A stretch of DNA of 64,000 nucleotides from Scandinavium sp036271055 (lineage in GTDB: Bacteria > Pseudomonadota > Gammaproteobacteria > Enterobacterales > Enterobacteriaceae): NCBI RefSeq assembly GCF_036271055.1, contig NZ_DATBBJ010000073.1, forward strand, positions 186,001-250,000. Reading direction: 5' to 3'. A model generated the notes under the pieces. It made no database searches. It was not told the DNA's origin and worked only from the letters and a program-made list of their open reading frames with translations. A program made the translations under genes and the position numbers. This document shows positions 61,590 to 64,000 of the stretch, piece by piece; the stretch's first letter is position 1, and each line of letters starts with the position of its first letter.

Positions 61590-62759
61590 ATGTTAAGAAA
61601 TATCAGTGTCAGAACCTTCATATTGATGTTTTTGCTGGTGGTTTTCTTAATTATCGATATTTTGGCCGTTATGCTATCCGCCAGCCTTCCTGTGATGGTG
61701 ATGTATAATGTTTCGTGGCTGGTGGCCATTTCGTTATTATGGCTTTATATGACCAAATATCTGGTGACACCGATTAATGCCGTTAAAAGAAGTATTGATG
61801 AAGTGACGTCGGGAAATTTATCGGTGTATATCCCTGAATTTGGTAATAACTGTGCAGGGCGATTAATTCCAGGCATTAATAGTCTGTCGAGTAATATTTC
61901 AACGCTGGTATCGGAAATTCGCGCTTCGTCACAAACGGCGATGACGCTTTCGGAACAGCTGGCAAACCGCAGTGCAGAACTGTCGGTGACGTCAGAGCAG
62001 CAATCAGCGACCCTGATGCAAACCGCCTCCAGCATGGAAGAGATTGCCGCCAGCACCAAAAATAATGCGGAAAACACCCGCCTGGCAAGCGACCGCGCCG
62101 GGGATGCGACACTTTGCGCTCGCAAAGGCGGAGAGTTGATGGGGGATGTGGCGACGAATATGCAATCCATTACGGATTGTGCTCGTCAGATGACGGAGAT
62201 TATTACGCTTATCGACGGCATTGCCTTCCAGACAAATATTCTGGCGCTGAATGCGGCGGTAGAAGCGGCACGGGCAGGCGATCACGGCAAAGGTTTTTCT
62301 GTTGTAGCTGGTGAAGTGCGTAATCTGGCGCATCGTAGTGCTGAAGCCGCGAAGAATATCAAAACGCTTATCAGCGTCACCAGTGATAACGTTACGCAAG
62401 GCGCGAATATTGTTGCTGAGGCCGAAAAAAATATGCAGGAAATTGTTTCCGGCTCTGGTTTATTAAGCAGTCTGATGGAGCAAATTTCCAGTTCCACACT
62501 TCAACAGGAAAAAGGCATAGAGCAAATAACTCTGGCGTTATCTGAACTTGAAAAAGTGACGCAAAGTAATGTGGCGGTTGTGGAAGAACTGGCCGGATCT
62601 TCAGATGTGTTAAAACATCAGGTGGTGGAATTGCAAACACGGACGCGCAATTTCCGTCTCGGGAATGAAGCACCGGCCGCCATCATGCCAGTGACTCCGC
62701 CGAAACCTGCACCTGTTACGGCGACGGGCGGTGACCAGAACTACTGGCACTCGTTCTAA
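61590..62759 (+). CDS. Methyl-accepting chemotaxis protein without a periplasmic sensor domain
   Basis: A 389-residue receptor. Two hydrophobic segments near the start (FILMFLLVVFLIIDILAVML and VSWLVAISLLWLYM) are separated by only a few residues, so no periplasmic ligand domain exists; a HAMP domain follows (TPINAVKRSIDEVTSGNL), then a long signalling coiled coil with the hairpin tip QTNILALNAAVEAARAGDHG. The C-terminus NYWHSF fits the x-W-x-x-F/Y pattern bound by CheR/CheB. The ATG at 61590 is preferred to a GTG at 61578. It probably senses an intracellular or membrane state. Confidence 0.85.
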   Translation: MLRNISVRTFILMFLLVVFLIIDILAVMLSASLPVMVMYNVSWLVAISLLWLYMTKYLVTPINAVKRSIDEVTSGNLSVYIPEFGNNCAGRLIPGINSLSSNISTLVSEIRASSQTAMTLSEQLANRSAELSVTSEQQSATLMQTASSMEEIAASTKNNAENTRLASDRAGDATLCARKGGELMGDVATNMQSITDCARQMTEIITLIDGIAFQTNILALNAAVEAARAGDHGKGFSVVAGEVRNLAHRSAEAAKNIKTLISVTSDNVTQGANIVAEAEKNMQEIVSGSGLLSSLMEQISSSTLQQEKGIEQITLALSELEKVTQSNVAVVEELAGSSDVLKHQVVELQTRTRNFRLGNEAPAAIMPVTPPKPAPVTATGGDQNYWHSF

Positions 62760-62984
62760 ATCTCATCCTTCCTCGTGCAATGGGTCTGCGAAAAGCAGGC
62801 CCATTTTCATTTTGTGACCCCCAGATTTCATCCTTGTTAACGATTTGCGCGTTGCACTGTCTCGCGTCCTGCCAGATAATTCTGCTTTCATGAACAAATT
62901 CAGTGCGATGCCGGGACCGCGTTTTGCTTATTACCCTTGCGGGGCTAGACTTTATTGCACGAGCAAAAAATCAATGGAGGCGTT

Positions 62985-63968
62985 GTGGAAGCCATTAAGG
63001 GAGCTGATGTGAACGTACCTGATGCGGTTTTTGCCTGGATGCTGGACGGGAAAGGCGGGGTGATACCGCTGGACGATAAAAGGGTTATCGATAAAGACAA
63101 CCCATGCTGGCTGCATCTCAACTACACCCATCCTGAGAGCGCACAATGGCTGGCGACAACGCCGCTGTTGCCAAACAGTGTGCGTGATGCGCTGGCCGGT
63201 GACAGTCTGCGTCCGCGTGTCACGCGTATGGGCGACGGTACGTTGATTACACTGCGTTGTATCAACGGCAGCACCGACGAACGGCCCGACCAACTGGTCG
63301 CCATGCGCTTGTATATGGATGAACGCCTGATTGTGTCGACGCGTCAGCGTAAAGTACTGGCGCTGGACGACGTAGTAAAAGATCTGGAAGAGGGCACAGG
63401 CCCGACAGATTGCGGTGGCTGGCTGGTGGATGTGTGCGACGCGCTGACCGATCACGCCAGCGAATTCATTGAAGAGCTGCACGATAAAATTATCGATCTC
63501 GAAGATAATCTGCTCGATCAGCAAATTCCGCCTCGAGGTTTTCTGGCGCTGCTGCGCAAGCAATTGATTGTGATGCGCCGCTATATGGCGCCGCAGCGAG
63601 ATGTGTATGCGCGTTTGTCCAGTGAGCGTTTTCCGTGGATGAACGACGATCAGCGCCGCAGAATGCAGGACATCGCCGACCGACTCGGGCGTGGCCTGGA
63701 CGAAATCGACGCCTGTATCGCCCGTACGGGTGTAATGGCGGATGAAATCGCACAAGTGATGCAGGAATCACTGGCGCGCAGGACCTACACCATGTCGTTG
63801 ATGGCGATGGTGTTTCTGCCTAGTACATTTCTGACGGGACTGTTTGGCGTTAACCTTGGCGGGATCCCTGGTGGGGGCTGGCAGTTCGGCTTTTCGTTGT
63901 TTTGTATAGGATTAGTGGTGCTGATCGGGGGTGTTACATGGTGGTTGCATCGCAGTAAATGGTTGTAA
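62985..63968 (+). CDS. zntB: Zinc transporter ZntB (CorA family)
   Basis: A 327-residue CorA-type channel, the length of E. coli ZntB. It starts at a GTG (62985) five bases after GGAGG, as in E. coli. A large cytoplasmic domain precedes two C-terminal membrane helices; the first ends in TGLFGVNLGG, with the GVN signature in place of GMN of magnesium-selective CorA. ZntB moves zinc, reported as proton-coupled uptake. Confidence 0.97.
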   Translation: MEAIKGADVNVPDAVFAWMLDGKGGVIPLDDKRVIDKDNPCWLHLNYTHPESAQWLATTPLLPNSVRDALAGDSLRPRVTRMGDGTLITLRCINGSTDERPDQLVAMRLYMDERLIVSTRQRKVLALDDVVKDLEEGTGPTDCGGWLVDVCDALTDHASEFIEELHDKIIDLEDNLLDQQIPPRGFLALLRKQLIVMRRYMAPQRDVYARLSSERFPWMNDDQRRRMQDIADRLGRGLDEIDACIARTGVMADEIAQVMQESLARRTYTMSLMAMVFLPSTFLTGLFGVNLGGIPGGGWQFGFSLFCIGLVVLIGGVTWWLHRSKWL

Positions 63969-64000
63969 AAAATCACCTTTATACGCACTTATACGCCCAT

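Noticed and set aside
62952..63755. Open frame of 267 codons antisense to zntB
   Set aside because: zntB is certain by length and motifs; the antisense frame is a composition effect.
1..64000. tRNA or rRNA genes
   Set aside because: No cloverleaf-type sequence with a CCA-end context or rRNA-like stretch was noticed in the intergenic regions; a covariance-model scan would settle it.

Overview
This window is chromosomal DNA of an Enterobacterales bacterium, most likely Enterobacter, Lelliottia or a close relative. The backbone genes are near-identical in length and motifs to E. coli rnb, fabI, sapABCDF, pspFABCD, ycjMNOPQRSTUV-ompG-ycjW, ycjXF, tyrR, tpx, ycjG, mpaA, mppA and zntB, and they follow the order of the E. 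coli 29-30 minute region. Several accessory blocks are absent from E. coli K-12, and some K-12 genes (pspE, ycjY, pgrR) are missing. Identities rest on reading the translations and recalling family sequences; no search was run.

Layout. 1-7.8 kb: 5' end of yciT, yciZ, an rpfF/rpfR pair for diffusible fatty-acid signalling and cyclic-di-GMP, rnb, yciW, fabI. 8.0-19.2 kb: an AT-rich island between fabI and sapF with two tandem IprA-like winged-helix regulators, a nine-gene chaperone-usher fimbrial operon laid out like pap/mrp, and a PglL-like O-oligosaccharyltransferase gene behind a terminator. 19.2-24.5 kb: sapABCDF on the minus strand. 24.6-29.7 kb: a 771-residue AraC regulator with a long C-terminal extension, divergent from an M20 amidohydrolase and an MFS exporter. 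29.7-33.1 kb: a REP-rich accessory stretch with a CigR-like protein, a putative peptidoglycan amidase/lipoprotein effector-immunity pair, a phage-satellite-like leader with an unknown gene, and a NUDIX hydrolase. 33.2-35.8 kb: the phage shock genes with their sigma-54 promoter. 36-49.8 kb: the complete ycj oligosaccharide operon, ompG and the LacI-type regulator ycjW, with two identical candidate operators. 49.9-58.6 kb: ycjXF, tyrR, tpx, and a murein-peptide cluster (ycjG, mpaA, mppA) with an unlisted 39-residue membrane protein. 58.7-64 kb: a small unknown protein, an MHYT-GGDEF-EAL protein, a chemotaxis receptor without a periplasmic domain, and zntB.

How the genes work together. RpfF should make a cis-2-unsaturated fatty acid sensed by RpfR, which carries intact GGDEF and EAL motifs; a second two-domain cyclic-di-GMP protein lies at 59-61 kb. 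The ycj genes form one catabolic route: OmpG (outer membrane), YcjNOP with an intact YcjV (ABC import), YcjQRS (3-keto-glycoside epimerisation), YcjM and YcjT (phosphorolysis), YcjU (beta-glucose-1-phosphate to glucose-6-phosphate). MppA binds murein tripeptide, MpaA cuts it, and YcjG epimerises the resulting L-Ala-Glu dipeptide. The best candidates for something undescribed are the O-oligosaccharyltransferase beside a chaperone-usher operon, the stand-alone amidase/lipoprotein pair, the AraC regulator with a glycosidase-like extension, and the hairpin with T-tract just ahead of the rpfF ribosome binding site.
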